From assembly GCA_016715365.1 (NCBI GenBank), contig JADKAM010000004.1, positions 186,001 to 250,000 on the forward strand: a stretch of 64,000 nucleotides of DNA. The letters run 5' to 3'. The DNA comes from Chitinophagaceae bacterium (GTDB lineage: Bacteria > Bacteroidota > Bacteroidia > Chitinophagales > Chitinophagaceae). Position numbers and translations under genes: made by a program. The notes beneath the pieces are model-generated. The model saw only the letters and a program-made list of their open reading frames with translations. It was not told the origin of the DNA and made no database searches. Shown here piece by piece: positions 1-7,909 of the stretch (position 1 is its first letter; every line of letters begins with the position of its first letter).

Positions 1-201
1 GCTAAAGAGAAACCACAAAAAGGAACCGTAATAGCCGTAGGACCTGGTAAATATGCTGAGCAAACCGGTAATATCATCCCTGTTAAGCAAAAAGCGGGTG
101 ATATTGTATTGTATGGTAAATATGCAGGAACCGAAATCACTTTGGACGGAGAAGAACTGTTGATGATGCGTTCTTCTGATATTTTGATAAAAGTGGGATA
201 A
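1..201 (+). CDS. groES: Co-chaperonin GroES, 3' part only
   Basis: The window opens inside this gene; the last 66 codons and the TAA stop are visible. The translation carries the GroES signatures GTVIAVGPG near the start and a C-terminal MMRSSDILIKVG, the last beta strand of the GroES fold. GroES caps the GroEL ring and closes the folding chamber in the cytosol. groEL follows on the same strand after 171 nt, the usual groESL operon order. The 5' end and any heat-shock promoter are outside the window. Confidence 0.95.
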   Translation, partial: AKEKPQKGTVIAVGPGKYAEQTGNIIPVKQKAGDIVLYGKYAGTEITLDGEELLMMRSSDILIKVG

Positions 202-249
202 AAGCCCGCTTAGACGGAAGCTGAATAAAGGTCTTCCGTACAAGTGAGA

Positions 250-282
250 TTCTTCTTTTCTTTTACTAAAAGAAAAGAAGAA
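250..282. repeat. Perfect 15-bp polypyrimidine/polypurine hairpin in the groES-groEL gap
   Basis: Positions 250-264 are all C/T, 268-282 are their exact reverse complement, and the loop is 3 nt. There is no T-run after it, so it is not a normal intrinsic terminator. It could tune groES versus groEL message stability, or be an inserted repeat. A weaker hairpin (ACGGAAG/CTTCCGT) sits just upstream at about 213-239. Confidence 0.7.
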
Positions 283-332
283 CAGAACAAGTTCACAACG
301 ATGTTGAACAATGATTTAATGCCGGTCACCAA

Positions 333-360
333 AAATCTAAAATCGTAAATCTAAAATCTA
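333..360. repeat. 7-nt-period array before groEL
   Basis: Four consecutive 7-mers of the form AAATCTA/AAATCGT end 12 nt before the groEL ATG. The same words in the same period recur before pnp at 58467-58501. See the finding on heptamer arrays. Confidence 0.75.
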
Positions 361-372
361 AATTTGATTATT

Positions 373-2010
373 ATGTCTAAAATGATATTCTTCGATATTG
401 AAGCAAGAAATAAAATGAAAAAAGGCGTTGATACTTTGGCCAACGCTGTAAAAGTAACCCTTGGCCCCAAAGGCCGTAACGTGGTATTGGAACGCAAATT
501 TGGCGCTCCAAGCGTAACTAAAGATGGTGTTACTGTAGCAAAAGAAATTGAATTAAAAGACCCGGTTGAAAACATGGGTGCACAAATGGTAAAAGAAGTT
601 GCTTCTAAAACTGCTGATCAGGCAGGTGACGGTACAACTACAGCTACTGTTCTTGCACAAAGCATTATCAGCGAAGGCCTGAAAATGGTTGCTGCCGGTG
701 CAAACCCAATGGACCTTAAACGTGGTATTGATAAGGCTGTTAGTCTTGTTGTTGCGAGTTTGAAAGATCAAAGCCAGACTGTTGGTAACGACAGCAAAAA
801 GATTCAGCAGGTTGCAACCATCTCTGCCAATAACGACGAAACCATCGGTAAATTAATTGCCGAAGCTTTCGCAAAAGTTGGTAAAGAAGGTGTTATTACT
901 GTAGAAGAAGCAAAAGGTACAGACACTACTGTTGATATTGTAGAAGGTATGCAGTTCGATCGTGGTTATATCAGTCCTTACTTTGTAACCAACAGCGAAA
1001 AAATGCAGGCAGAGTTGCAGAATCCTTATATCCTGATCTACGATAAGAAGATCTCGACTATGAAAGATATTCTTCCGGTACTGGAAGCAGTTGCAAAAAG
1101 CGGCCGTCCTTTATTGATCATTGCTGAAGACCTGGAAGGCGAAGCCTTAGCTACATTGGTAGTAAATAAATTGCGTGGCACCATCAAAGTGGCCGCTGTT
1201 AAAGCTCCGGGCTTTGGCGACCGCAGAAAAGAAATGTTGACTGATATTGCTATCTTAACCGGCGGTGAAGTGATCAGCGAAGAAATGGGCAGCAAACTGG
1301 AAGATGTGCAGTTAAGTTCATTAGGTCAGGCATCTTCTGTAACGATTGACAAAGACAATACAATTGTTGTTGGTGGCAAAGGCGAGAAGAAAGCGATTGC
1401 TGGTCGTGTTGAGCAAATTAAAGCACAGATCAAAACCACTACTTCTGACTACGATAAAGAAAAATTACAGGAACGCCTGGCAAAATTAGCCGGTGGTGTT
1501 GCGGTATTATATATTGGTGCTGCTACTGAAGTTGAAATGAAAGAAAAGAAAGACCGTGTTGATGATGCATTACATGCTACAAGAGCTGCGGTTGAAGAAG
1601 GCATTGTACCGGGTGGTGGTGTGGCTTATATCCGTGCCATTGCAACCCTGGAGCCAAAAGTAAAAGGGCAGATTGCAGATGAGCAAACCGGTATGGCCAT
1701 TGTTCGCCGTGCTTTGGAAGAGCCCATCCGTTGCTTAACCTCTAATGCAGGAATTGATGGTTCAATAGTTGTACAAAAGATCAGGGAAGGTAAAGCTGAT
1801 TTTGGTTTTAATGCAAGAACTGAAGTGTACGAGAACTTATTTAAAGCTGGTGTAATTGATCCAACTAAAGTAAGCCGTGTAGCTTTGGAAAATGCAGCTT
1901 CTATTGCAGGTATGTTGTTAACAACAGAATGTGTAATTGCCGATAAACCAAAAGAAGAAGCAGCACACAGCCATGGCGCACCTGATATGGGCGGAATGGG
2001 CGGATACTAA
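373..2010 (+). CDS. groEL: Chaperonin GroEL (Hsp60)
   Basis: 545 residues, the usual GroEL length. It forms the double-ring ATP-driven folding chamber with GroES in the cytosol. Visible signatures are TLGPKGRNV near residue 30, the ATP-site GDGTTTATV near residue 87, and the C-terminal Gly/Met tail ending GGMGGY. I start at ATG 373 (Met-Ser-Lys). A TTG at 364 is in frame, but the Met-Ser-Lys start fits the family and ATG is the stronger codon. It follows groES; the gap holds a hairpin and a 7-nt repeat array. A strong intrinsic terminator follows at 2067. Confidence 0.98.
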   Translation: MSKMIFFDIEARNKMKKGVDTLANAVKVTLGPKGRNVVLERKFGAPSVTKDGVTVAKEIELKDPVENMGAQMVKEVASKTADQAGDGTTTATVLAQSIISEGLKMVAAGANPMDLKRGIDKAVSLVVASLKDQSQTVGNDSKKIQQVATISANNDETIGKLIAEAFAKVGKEGVITVEEAKGTDTTVDIVEGMQFDRGYISPYFVTNSEKMQAELQNPYILIYDKKISTMKDILPVLEAVAKSGRPLLIIAEDLEGEALATLVVNKLRGTIKVAAVKAPGFGDRRKEMLTDIAILTGGEVISEEMGSKLEDVQLSSLGQASSVTIDKDNTIVVGGKGEKKAIAGRVEQIKAQIKTTTSDYDKEKLQERLAKLAGGVAVLYIGAATEVEMKEKKDRVDDALHATRAAVEEGIVPGGGVAYIRAIATLEPKVKGQIADEQTGMAIVRRALEEPIRCLTSNAGIDGSIVVQKIREGKADFGFNARTEVYENLFKAGVIDPTKVSRVALENAASIAGMLLTTECVIADKPKEEAAHSHGAPDMGGMGGY

Positions 2011-2066
2011 GAAAGGGTTAAAAGGTTTAACGTTTAATGGTTTAAAGTTAGAACCAGAAAATACAG

Positions 2067-2097
2067 TCCCTCCTGCAGTAATGCAGGAGGGATTTTT
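2067..2097 (+). terminator. Intrinsic terminator of groESL
   Basis: An 11-bp perfect stem, TCCCTCCTGCA with TGCAGGAGGGA, has a 4-nt loop and is followed by TTTTT. It lies 56 nt after the groEL stop. Confidence 0.9.
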
Positions 2098-2130
2098 AAG
2101 TAAATACTTTTATTGTTAAACATGTAAATG

Positions 2131-2239
2131 ATGAAAGCCTATGAAAGTAAGTTTGAAACATTTGTTTTGTTATTTCAAAAAAATGATTGGTTTAAAAAAG
2201 GATGACTACTGGGATGATAATCCTTTTGTAGTGCTTTAG
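2131..2239 (+). other. Two overlapping micro-ORFs between terminators (doubtful)
   Basis: Between the groEL terminator and a second terminator there is a 24-codon ORF (2131-2205) and, in another frame, an 18-codon acidic ORF (2183-2239, containing KKDDYWDD). Having its own terminator suggests the stretch is transcribed separately, so one of these may be a small peptide or an sRNA. I recognise neither. The rest of the 468-nt gap to the next gene holds only a possible promoter box. Confidence 0.25.
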
Positions 2240-2242
2240 AAA

Positions 2243-2278
2243 AGATCCTCCGGTAACTTGCCGGAGGATCTTTTTTTA
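2243..2278 (+). terminator. Intrinsic terminator
   Basis: An 11-bp perfect stem, AGATCCTCCGG with CCGGAGGATCT, has a 7-nt loop and is followed by a T-run. It is separate from the groEL terminator 150 nt upstream, which implies a short transcript between them. Confidence 0.85.
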
Positions 2279-2427
2279 TTCATTTATCCGTTTTCCTTAC
2301 TGCTTATTTATTTCCTGGGTAAATTCCTGTGTCCAAAACAGGGAGAGGTTTTACACAAAATAACCACATCTTTAAAATAGCCCCATCCAAAATGCATAAA
2401 AGATAGGGTAGAACCTTCAACGAATCA

Positions 2428-2435
2428 TACATTTG
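2428..2435 (+). promoter_or_regulatory. Possible -7 box (TACATTTG)
   Basis: Matches the Bacteroidota TAnnTTTG -7 consensus 43 nt before the start at 2479. No clear -33 TTTG is visible. Confidence 0.35.
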
Positions 2436-2478
2436 TTTTGTGAAGTGTTGAGAAAAAAAATATCAAAAAAAATAACTG

Positions 2479-3882
2479 ATGTTTCGTAAAATATTACTGC
2501 TTGCCTGTTTACTATCTGTGTTTATCGCAGTGTCTGCCCAATCTTCAAAAAGCCAGACCACACTCAGGATGTTAAAGACCGCAACAACGCTGGTAGAGGC
2601 ACAGCAATTTGAAGCTGCTGAGGAATATTATAAGAAGGGATTAACAAATGCCAGAGCAGATTATGATGCCTACAACCAGGCAGTAGCTTATGAGGGTTTG
2701 GGCAACCTGTATACCAAAACCGACCAGCCGGAAAAAGCGATCACGAATTATACCTCGGCTGTAAGAATATACCGGCTTTTGAAATATAATGTATTGGCAG
2801 ATGTGGTAGAAAGTTTGTTAAAAAGCGTAAAGGGCATTGGAGATCTGTATGCAGGCATTGAAATAGGGGCTAAGGGTATAAAGCTGACTGTGGTAGATGT
2901 AAAGCTGAGTAAAGACAGGGAATTTGATTATACCTTATTGACTGATACGTCTATCAATACCGATGCTGCAGCCTTGTCGTATCAGAGTGAAAAAGAAACC
3001 GCTGATGCCATTGATATACTTTGGAATATATTGAAAAGCAGGCACCAGATTCCATCATCCAAAGTACATATTGTAATGAGCAGTGGTTTAATGCAGGAAC
3101 TGGATAAATATAAAAAGGTAGAGTATTTTGCCAATGTGATCCGCCCTGTATCGCTTGATCCGTCAATCAAAATAACCTATATAACGCCCGAACAGGAAGC
3201 ACAGCTTAGCCTGCTGGGTATTGTGCCGCAAAAACGCAGGTTTACTGCTACACAGATTGATGTAGGCAGTGGCAATACCAAGGGGGGATATTTTGATGCA
3301 AATAAAAAATTTGTACCTGTAACTTTTCCATTGGGTACAAAATCCTTTCAGCGATTGATAGAATCGAAAACCGCCGGCGATCTCAGTGAATATGTAAAGA
3401 CTGCAGATGCCATCTGGAGGGACAGCCTGAGAAATACGGTAATAAATGAATTCGTTGTAAAACAGGATGTAAGGAACAGGGATATCATGTATATATCAGG
3501 TGGTATTGTATGGGCCATTGCTTCATTGATGCGGCCGGAAAGTTGCAATAACAATTATACAGAATTAACTGCCCAGGAAATTTCAGAATTCCGCAGGATG
3601 CTGTTTACAGATTATGATAAACTCATACAGCCCGACCTCTCTTTCATCAAGGTTCCTGAACAGGAAAGGGCCTGCCAAAAAAATATTAACCGGGTATTAA
3701 AAACTTACGACAGGAAAGCACTTTTAGCCGGAGCCATTTGGTTTGATGACCTGGTACAAGAGATCAATACGGTTAACCCTTCCAAAAAACTGATCTATGC
3801 CAGGTATGCTTATGTGGGCTGGATCAGTGGTTACATTATTAAGAAAGCTACACAGCAATACATGGGTTTGGTGAGTAACTAA
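2479..3882 (+). CDS. Secreted TPR protein with an actin-ATPase-like (Ppx/GppA-type) domain
   Basis: 467 residues. A signal peptide (cleavage near AVSAQ, residue 21) is followed by TPR-like helices at about 28-115 (AAEEYYKKGL, AYEGLGNLY, KAITNYTSAVRIY). From about residue 125 the sequence looks like an ASKHA-fold domain: YAGIEIGAKGIKLTVVD resembles the phosphate-1 loop and IDVGSGNTKGGYF at about 260 resembles phosphate-2. EQEAQLSLLGI just before it is also seen in exopolyphosphatase/GppA proteins. The fusion and export are odd because this fold normally binds ATP in the cytosol. I infer a periplasmic or surface protein using the fold for another ligand. It is monocistronic here, with no partner visible. 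Confidence 0.65.
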   Translation: MFRKILLLACLLSVFIAVSAQSSKSQTTLRMLKTATTLVEAQQFEAAEEYYKKGLTNARADYDAYNQAVAYEGLGNLYTKTDQPEKAITNYTSAVRIYRLLKYNVLADVVESLLKSVKGIGDLYAGIEIGAKGIKLTVVDVKLSKDREFDYTLLTDTSINTDAAALSYQSEKETADAIDILWNILKSRHQIPSSKVHIVMSSGLMQELDKYKKVEYFANVIRPVSLDPSIKITYITPEQEAQLSLLGIVPQKRRFTATQIDVGSGNTKGGYFDANKKFVPVTFPLGTKSFQRLIESKTAGDLSEYVKTADAIWRDSLRNTVINEFVVKQDVRNRDIMYISGGIVWAIASLMRPESCNNNYTELTAQEISEFRRMLFTDYDKLIQPDLSFIKVPEQERACQKNINRVLKTYDRKALLAGAIWFDDLVQEINTVNPSKKLIYARYAYVGWISGYIIKKATQQYMGLVSN

Positions 3883-4004
3883 ATACAACTATGCATACTT
3901 TACGCTGCGCTTGATTATGGCTAAACTGCTTTTCATCGGGTAGTTTTTTTGTGGAGTGTTTTGTTATAGCGGTTTTTTTATAAAGTCAGAATTAATAAAA
4001 TATC

Positions 4005-4724
4005 ATGCTCGGCATCCTCGTACAACTGCTCATTTCCTGGCTCATCATCTGGCTTTTTGAAAAAGGTAATCTGGGCTTTTTAGGTTTTTATCCAACCAAA
4101 AAAAGATTGATTGGCTTTGCCATATTTTTTATTGTCACTGCACTTTGTTGCTCATCCGATTTTTTTATGCGGATGCTTTTTGCAAAACAGCAATGGGAGC
4201 TAAACCCTAAACTTACTGTAAACCTTATATTAACAGGTGTTTGGTGGAATATAAAATCGGTTTTGTTTGAGGAGTTGATATTCAGGGGAGTACTGTTTTA
4301 TGTACTGATAAAAAAAACCGGGCATACAAAAGCCATCATTATTTCGGCTATAGCTTTTGGTATTTATCACTGGTTTTCGCAAGGCAGTTTTGGTAACCCG
4401 GTACAAATGGCTATTACGTTTGTTATTACCGGAACTATGGGATTGGTTTATGCATATGGCTATTCAAAAACCTTCTCATTATATATTCCCATTGCCATAC
4501 ACCTGGGTTGGAATGTAACCAGCAGTGTAGTATTTAGTCAGGGTAATATCGGTAACCAGTTATTTACACCGGTACAACCAGTACCCGAGGTTCAGGTTAG
4601 TTATTTTATCTTTTTCTGTATTACATTTATTCCCTTGCTGAGTGCAATACTGATAAACTTCTTTATGATAAAAAAAATGCGGCAGGAACTTACTCCCCAT
4701 CCACGATCTCGCCATAATCAATAA
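4005..4724 (+). CDS. CPBP-family intramembrane glutamic protease
   Basis: 239 residues, mostly hydrophobic, with about six to eight membrane helices. The three conserved CPBP (Abi/CAAX-protease-like) motifs are present: EELIFRG at about residue 89, a His in IYHWF at about 121, and HLGWN at about 165. The family includes Rce1-like proteases and bacteriocin-immunity proteins; the substrate cannot be inferred. It ends convergently with the SET gene on the other strand, and the two coding regions overlap by 35 nt. No terminator is visible between them. Confidence 0.85.
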   Translation: MLGILVQLLISWLIIWLFEKGNLGFLGFYPTKKRLIGFAIFFIVTALCCSSDFFMRMLFAKQQWELNPKLTVNLILTGVWWNIKSVLFEELIFRGVLFYVLIKKTGHTKAIIISAIAFGIYHWFSQGSFGNPVQMAITFVITGTMGLVYAYGYSKTFSLYIPIAIHLGWNVTSSVVFSQGNIGNQLFTPVQPVPEVQVSYFIFFCITFIPLLSAILINFFMIKKMRQELTPHPRSRHNQ

Positions 4725-5103
4725 CCAGTTCTTCGCCTTCTTTTATATCCCTTATTGCTTCAAAATAATCCCCATCATCTATTGAAATAATATTAGGCTC
4801 ATCGGCATGGTTTAAAAAAAGGGAGATGTCTATTTTTTTGAATCCCTTTGCCGGTACAAAATAATTAGCTTCATCATACAGGCAATAATTACCAACCAGG
4901 AACTGTGCATGTGCAGGCAGGGTTTCCATTTCATTTTTTGAAACAGTGATCCATTCATCAGCATCATCAGGCTTGCTAAACATATCTCTGCAACCTTTGG
5001 GGATATCACGAAGGGCAAATACGCCAATACCTTCAATGGAAGAGGGCTTTAGCATTACCCAGGTATTGCCGGCGAGTTCCTGTAAAAGTTCAGCTTTGGT
5101 CAT
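4690..5103 (-). CDS. SET-domain protein
   Basis: 137 residues, essentially only a SET domain. Visible are the N-terminal SSIEGIGVFALRDIPKG strand, SLFLNHADEPNI (matching the NHS cofactor-knot motif, with Ala for Ser) and EGEELVIDYGE (the Tyr-containing C-terminal motif). SET proteins transfer methyl from S-adenosylmethionine to protein lysines; this short bacterial type has no assigned substrate. Its ATG overlaps the stop of the upstream yhhN-like gene (ATGA, 4 nt), so the two are translationally coupled. Its 3' end overlaps the convergent CPBP protease gene. Confidence 0.85.
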   Translation of the reverse strand: MTKAELLQELAGNTWVMLKPSSIEGIGVFALRDIPKGCRDMFSKPDDADEWITVSKNEMETLPAHAQFLVGNYCLYDEANYFVPAKGFKKIDISLFLNHADEPNIISIDDGDYFEAIRDIKEGEELVIDYGEIVDGE

Positions 5104-5795
5104 GATTTATCCTGATAAGTATAACCTATAACTATAAAAAATTGTGCAGCGCAATAGGTGAGCATGATGAATACACCGGCATAGGCAAAGGGCTGATCCG
5201 CAGGATGCTGCGCATAAAATTTATTGATGGCCAGTAAGGAATCTGAAACCACAAAAGCTGCAGCACCCAGCAGATAAAATGTTGCAGACTTTTTATTTAC
5301 TTTTAAAAAGATGTTCAGGCTGCAAAGTAACATACTGCAGATAATCGCTGCATACACCATCACGGGTAATTTTAAATCGCCCAGGTGAGGGTATAACTGC
5401 CATACCAATGTAATGCCATAGGCAAGTACCAATGCAATTAAAACCGGTTGTTTTTTTAGCAGAGCCGGTTTATCTGACCGTATCCTTAAAAAATAAACGA
5501 TGTAAAAAATATGGGTGGTTAAAAAACTGACCAGTCCAAAAATAAAGAACAACGCATGTTTATATTCAAACAATAAAAACACATCGCCCAGCCAGGAAAA
5601 TAACAAGCCGGCCAGCAATAAATTTTTTCCGGGAACAGCTGATTTTGTAAAATACAGGAGCAACCATAAAGCCGGTATCAGCAAGGGCTTTACAATAAAA
5701 TGAAGCGTTTCAATATTTGCAGCAATACCCACCACATCCAGCACGGCTAATAAGCAAAACAGAAAAGCTATTTTTTTTTGAACCGGTTGCTGCAT
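5100..5795 (-). CDS. YhhN/TMEM86-family lysoplasmalogenase
   Basis: 231 residues with about eight hydrophobic helices. It matches the YhhN family (LLLAGLLFSWLGDVFLLF, with the conserved Gly-Asp pair, and LLGAAAFVVSDSLLAINKF, with the conserved Ser-Asp). Members hydrolyse the vinyl-ether bond of lysoplasmalogens in the membrane; the bacterial substrate is often unknown. It is first in a two-gene operon with the SET gene (ATGA overlap). The ATG at 5795 follows the HU/SPOR-like gene by 31 nt, so all three may be one transcript. Confidence 0.85.
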   Translation of the reverse strand: MQQPVQKKIAFLFCLLAVLDVVGIAANIETLHFIVKPLLIPALWLLLYFTKSAVPGKNLLLAGLLFSWLGDVFLLFEYKHALFFIFGLVSFLTTHIFYIVYFLRIRSDKPALLKKQPVLIALVLAYGITLVWQLYPHLGDLKLPVMVYAAIICSMLLCSLNIFLKVNKKSATFYLLGAAAFVVSDSLLAINKFYAQHPADQPFAYAGVFIMLTYCAAQFFIVIGYTYQDKS

Positions 5796-5826
5796 GTTTA
5801 TATGGGATTGATAAAGTGCAAAGGGC

Positions 5827-6717
5827 TTACTTCAATTGAATAAATGCCTTGCCCGAATAATAAAATTTGTTGAGTGAATCTTTTACCCTGGCTGTGTCGG
5901 CAAGCGGCAGCGTAAAAGGCTCTGCAAGCCGGTAACTAACCGAATCTGTTTTGTACATGATCACTTTGTGTTTGCGGGTGGTCAGCACATTCATGCGGTA
6001 TGCAGCTGCAGCAGAATCGGCTGTTTGCAAAAACACCACTTTAAAAGTATAACCATCATTTACAGCAATGGGTTGCGCTGTTGTAAGGGCAGCCGTATCA
6101 GGAGGAGGAACTGTATTTTTTATAGTATCGGCTTTTACTTCCGGAACATTATTCTCAGCAGCAGGGTTGGGGTTTCTTATAAAAAAATACCAAACCACGG
6201 TACCAATCAATCCTAAACCAATAATGGTAGCAGCTATCAGCAATCCTTTCGTACTGTTTCCTTCTGTTTTTTTAGTTTCCGATGCAAAAGAAATTTCAGG
6301 ATTTACTCTTGCTTCTTTTAATGCAGCCGGTGTATTTTCCAGTTTCGCATGAAAAGTATATCCTTTTGTAAACTCCAGTTGGCCCTGTTGGTTTTTAACC
6401 AGCATGCCCATGCCATCAATTTTAAATGGCTTGCCAATGTTTAGGAATTGTTTTCCCAGAACCAGGTAACTATCCAGGTCGGCGGCAGCCAGTGATTTCA
6501 TTTTGCGGGTTTGCTGTACGATGTACTCAATCAATGATTCATCTTCAGTTGCCCTGGCATTATATACGAATGAAATAGCATTATCCGGTATTTCCGCATC
6601 TTTATCATTTTCCTTGGGCATTACAAAATCGCTGGAGAGGGTAAAGGTTCCCATTCCCTGTAATGTAACTTCCCGGTTATTGTAAAAATGCTGAACGAGC
6701 AGTTGTTCTATTTTCAT
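5827..6717 (-). CDS. HU-CCDC81-like and SPOR-like single-pass membrane protein
   Basis: 296 residues. Two tandem alpha/beta modules at about 1-70 and 75-140 resemble the HU-CCDC81 pair found in Bacteroidota (MKIEQLLVQHF, VTLQGMGTFTL, FKIDGMGMLV). One membrane helix follows at about 168-190, then a Pro/Thr-rich linker, then a C-terminal part at about 220-296 (YTFKVVFLQTADSAAAAYRM) that looks like a SPOR-type domain. The layout suggests a cytoplasmic HU-like end joined through the inner membrane to a periplasmic peptidoglycan-binding end, perhaps linking nucleoid and septum. The function is inferred from family architecture only. Confidence 0.7.
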   Translation of the reverse strand: MKIEQLLVQHFYNNREVTLQGMGTFTLSSDFVMPKENDKDAEIPDNAISFVYNARATEDESLIEYIVQQTRKMKSLAAADLDSYLVLGKQFLNIGKPFKIDGMGMLVKNQQGQLEFTKGYTFHAKLENTPAALKEARVNPEISFASETKKTEGNSTKGLLIAATIIGLGLIGTVVWYFFIRNPNPAAENNVPEVKADTIKNTVPPPDTAALTTAQPIAVNDGYTFKVVFLQTADSAAAAYRMNVLTTRKHKVIMYKTDSVSYRLAEPFTLPLADTARVKDSLNKFYYSGKAFIQLK

Positions 6718-6736
6718 ACAGAATATTTAGGACTGA

Positions 6737-6744
6737 CAAACCTA
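6737..6744 (-). promoter_or_regulatory. -7 box TAGGTTTG
   Basis: Reverse-strand TAGGTTTG matches TAnnTTTG, 19 nt before the ATG at 6717. No -33 element is clear. Confidence 0.45.
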
Positions 6745-6769
6745 CAAGATAATCATTACTTGGCAAAGT

Positions 6770-6847
6770 CGTGCTGAACGGAACACGGATACTTCGACGG
6801 GCTCAGTACGCAGATTTGACAGATGATGCTTCGACAAGCTCAGCACG
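6770..6847. repeat. CTTCGACnnGCTCAG repeats
   Basis: Two direct copies of an approximately 19-bp word, CTTCGAC(GG/AA)GCTCAG(T/C)ACG, lie at 6792-6810 and 6829-6847, 37 bp apart. An inverted partial copy (CGTGCTGA) is at 6770-6777, so a hairpin can form. The rest of the 320-nt gap to 7037 holds an ATCCGTGTCATCAGTGTTC stretch that resembles interspersed repeats of Bacteroidota, and a promoter. No gene is seen. Confidence 0.6.
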
Positions 6848-7025
6848 GATTTTTTTCGGCTTTGCAGAAAAATCTGGATTTTCCGGGTACTCCGCTATCC
6901 TGCGAAGCAGTATGATCCTGTGTTTATCCAATCTTAAAAACTGGTTATTGGTTAGTGAACAGTTTAACCAATTTTAAAAATCCGGTAAATCTGCCTGATC
7001 CGTGTCATCAGTGTTCTATTTGCCT

Positions 7026-7033
7026 TAGTTTTG
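7026..7033 (+). promoter_or_regulatory. -7 box TAGTTTTG four nt before ATG
   Basis: TAGTTTTG is followed by CACC and then the ATG at 7038. This spacing predicts a start of transcription at or next to the start codon, hence a leaderless mRNA. Confidence 0.5.
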
Positions 7034-7037
7034 CACC

Positions 7038-7370
7038 ATGCTTTCTGAAAAAGATAAAGATTTTATCATCTATTGGGAAAAAGAAAAAGAAAGAAGAAGT
7101 ACTTTTTCTGCCAAACTCATCGATGGGCTGCCCATGGCTGCCTTGTTTTGTGTTCCTATCCTGTTATTCATTACAGCAGTTTATCTTTTTTTTCCTGAGT
7201 GGTATACTAAAATTTCAAGCAGGCTGCCCGGGTCAATAGTAACCATTGTAATTGCAGTTATTATCTGTATGCTGTTCTTTTCCTATTTTCGTATGCAGTT
7301 TAAATGGGAAAGCAATGAACAACTGTACCGGGAATTAAAACAAAAAGCAGCCCGGTCAAACGAAAAATAA
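7038..7370 (+). CDS. Small two-helix membrane protein, unknown
   Basis: 110 residues. A charged N-terminal helix (SEKDKDFIIYWEKEKERR) is followed by two membrane helices at about 33-53 and 65-86 and a basic, probably cytoplasmic tail. No domain is recognised. It lies 26 nt before the FKBP lipoprotein gene on the same strand, so the two are probably cotranscribed. The promoter box just before the ATG supports this start. Confidence 0.7.
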   Translation: MLSEKDKDFIIYWEKEKERRSTFSAKLIDGLPMAALFCVPILLFITAVYLFFPEWYTKISSRLPGSIVTIVIAVIICMLFFSYFRMQFKWESNEQLYRELKQKAARSNEK

Positions 7371-7396
7371 ATTTAAATAAACATAAAAATCAAATT

Positions 7397-7879
7397 ATGA
7401 TCCGTAGGTTAATTATTCTTGTTTCTTTTTGTGGGGTAATGCTTTCATGCAAAAAATCAGATACCAACAACTGCAATTTTACTGCATCAACTGTGGTGGT
7501 GCCAGCTTCTGAAATGACCAGCCTGGCGGCCTATGTTGCTGCAAACCGACCAACAGCCGTTTTGCACCCGGGTGGCTTTTACTATGAGATCATTGCTGCT
7601 GGTACCGGAACGGTAACACCTCAAATATGCTCAGATGTACGTGTAAAATATGCAGGTTATTTAACCACCGGATTTAAGTTTGATGAAGAACTAACCGGCA
7701 TCACTTTCAGGCTTGGCCAGTTAATTGTAGGCTGGCAACGTGGACTGCCTTTAATTAAAAAGGGTGGTACCATCAACTTATACCTGCCACCATCACTGGG
7801 CTATGGTGCCAGCGCAGTTGGCAGTATTCCTGCTAATTCAATTCTTATATTTTCTGTTGAATTAGTGGATGTAGTATAA
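7397..7879 (+). CDS. FKBP-type peptidyl-prolyl isomerase lipoprotein
   Basis: 160 residues. Type II signal peptide with lipobox ending in Cys18 (GVMLSC). An FKBP fold occupies about residues 60-160: VRVKYAGYL, FKFDE, FRLGQLIVGWQRGLPLIKKGG, YLPPSLGYGA and a final SVELVDV strand are the family landmarks. It should catalyse prolyl cis-trans isomerisation in the periplasm or at the outer membrane. It is shorter than the two-domain Mip type. It lies between a small membrane protein gene and sdaA, all on the plus strand. Confidence 0.9.
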   Translation: MIRRLIILVSFCGVMLSCKKSDTNNCNFTASTVVVPASEMTSLAAYVAANRPTAVLHPGGFYYEIIAAGTGTVTPQICSDVRVKYAGYLTTGFKFDEELTGITFRLGQLIVGWQRGLPLIKKGGTINLYLPPSLGYGASAVGSIPANSILIFSVELVDVV

Positions 7880-7909
7880 TGATTTAGAAATCTTATTTAA
7901 ACCAGGTAT

